A stretch of 64,000 nt of DNA from Massilia eurypsychrophila (GTDB lineage: Bacteria > Pseudomonadota > Gammaproteobacteria > Burkholderiales > Burkholderiaceae_D). This document shows, in pieces, positions 63,350-64,000 of the stretch. Both the position numbers and the translations under genes were made by a program. The stretch covers positions 1-64,000 of the forward strand of contig NZ_PDOC01000012.1 in the NCBI RefSeq assembly GCF_002760655.1. Direction: 5' to 3'. Under the pieces are notes generated by a model. That model did no database searches. It saw only the letters and a program-made list of their open reading frames with translations, and was not told where the DNA came from. The stretch's first letter is position 1, and the number at the start of each line of letters is the position of its first letter.

Positions 63350-64000
63350 CACGCGGACAAGCGCTTGAGCTGGTACAGCTGGTCGAGCGCTTGGCGCGGC
63401 GTCAACGCGTCAGGGTCGATCGCCGCCAGCGCCGCCAGCAGCGCGCTGCCGGCCGGCGCGCCGTCGCCGGCGGTGTCGTCCTCTGCCGCCGGCTCGACGC
63501 AGGGCAGTGCGAACAGGTCCAGCTGCGGCGTCGTCGCCAGCGCCTGCGACTCGAGCCGCGCCAGATGCTTGCGCGCCGCCTTGATCACACCCTGCGGCAC
63601 GCCGGCCAGCTGCGCCACCTGCAGGCCGTAGCTTTGCGAGGCGGGGCCTGGCTGCACCGCGTGCAGGAACACGATGCTGTCCTTGTGCTCGACCGCCGAC
63701 AGGTGCACGTTGGCCGCGCTCGGGTGGCTCTCGGGCAGCTGGGTCAGTTCGAAGTAGTGGGTGGCGAACAGCGTGAAGCTGCGCGAGGCGTCGATCAGGT
63801 GGCGCGCGATCGCCCACGCCAGCGCCAGGCCGTCGAAGGTCGACGTGCCGCGCCCGACTTCGTCCATCAGCACCAGCGAATGCTCGGTGGCGCCGTTCAG
63901 GATCGCCGCCGACTCGGTCATCTCGACCATGAAGGTCGAGCGCCCGCCGGCCAGGTCGTCGGTGGCGCCGATGCGGGTGAAGATGCGGTCGACCGGGCCG
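63349..64000 (-). CDS. mutS: DNA mismatch repair protein MutS (5' part outside the window)
   Basis: C-terminal 217 residues or so of MutS; the frame is open to the window edge, so the start lies beyond. Visible are [19 protein letters not shown], the Walker B region [22 protein letters not shown] and the signature [11 protein letters not shown], then the helix-turn-helix and C-terminal clamp region ending QLKRLSA. Recognises mismatches with MutL. Confidence 0.96.
   Translation of the reverse strand, partial: GPVDRIFTRIGATDDLAGGRSTFMVEMTESAAILNGATEHSLVLMDEVGRGTSTFDGLALAWAIARHLIDASRSFTLFATHYFELTQLPESHPSAANVHLSAVEHKDSIVFLHAVQPGPASQSYGLQVAQLAGVPQGVIKAARKHLARLESQALATTPQLDLFALPCVEPAAEDDTAGDGAPAGSALLAALAAIDPDALTPRQALDQLYQLKRLSA

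Overview
The window is GC-rich bacterial chromosome, most likely from a betaproteobacterium of the Oxalobacteraceae (Massilia/Telluria/Duganella-like). This assignment is inferred from high GC, the core gene orders pyrG-kdsA-eno-ftsB and trpS-methyltransferase-dapA-bamC, the many TonB receptors, an ImuAB/DnaE2 mutasome, and dispersed GGGGTCAGACCCC palindromes. I saw no tRNA, rRNA, CRISPR array, transposase or integrase gene. Coding density is high; most gaps are promoters, hairpins or short palindromic repeats.

Layout. 1-13.3 kb: 3' part of hrpA, a PRC-barrel protein, a PHB-depolymerase-family esterase behind a short leader ORF, an orphan HepT-like protein that has lost its catalytic motif, a Na+/H+ antiporter, a Fur-box-controlled siderophore receptor, a Na+/Ca2+ exchanger gene with an internal deletion, and a lone MrpA-type antiporter subunit. 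13.3-17.4 kb: LexA-controlled imuA-imuB, then a hipBA toxin-antitoxin pair bracketed by a 45-bp direct repeat of the imuB 3' end. 17.4-24.4 kb: hydrolase, two-gene ABC exporter with a divergent TetR regulator, small conserved protein, M61 peptidase. 24.5-28.9 kb: Hsp20 with a candidate RNA thermometer, then a DegQ protease followed by a response regulator and sensor kinase (envelope/heat stress block). 28.9-36 kb: TonB receptor, small exported protein, two tandem REP doublets, LexA-controlled dnaE2, second PRC-barrel gene. 36-40.5 kb: pyrG-kdsA-eno-ftsB core.

40.5-49.05 kb is an accessory block: AraC-like regulator, DUF3224 protein, ParDE-type toxin-antitoxin, DUF2867 protein, stand-alone RQC-minor-like DNA-binding protein, exported SUMF1-fold protein, a three-gene LytS-LytR-LytS module in which one of two duplicated kinases has Gln in place of the phosphoacceptor His, a small ORF, and a broken DUF6338-like membrane gene. 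49.1-64 kb is mainly housekeeping: thioesterase, Hsp33, gamma-carbonic anhydrase, hydrolase, PHP phosphatase/RNase AM, HtpX, YciO/Sua5, site-2 protease, TrpS, methyltransferase, DapA, BamC, Ala-rich lipoprotein, RoxA-type L16 hydroxylase with a companion protein, SlyD, a metallophosphoesterase-like protein and the 3' part of mutS.

How the genes work together: imuA, imuB and dnaE2 form an SOS mutagenesis machine whose genes are split 17 kb apart, each with its own LexA operator. Hsp20, DegQ plus its two-component system, Hsp33 and HtpX are protein-quality functions. The most unusual items are the hipBA element at a duplicated imuB end, the asymmetric LytS pair, the dead orphan HepT, the half-size exchanger, and the dispersed REP/REPIN-like hairpins. 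Family names are assigned from sequence motifs and memory; no database search was run.
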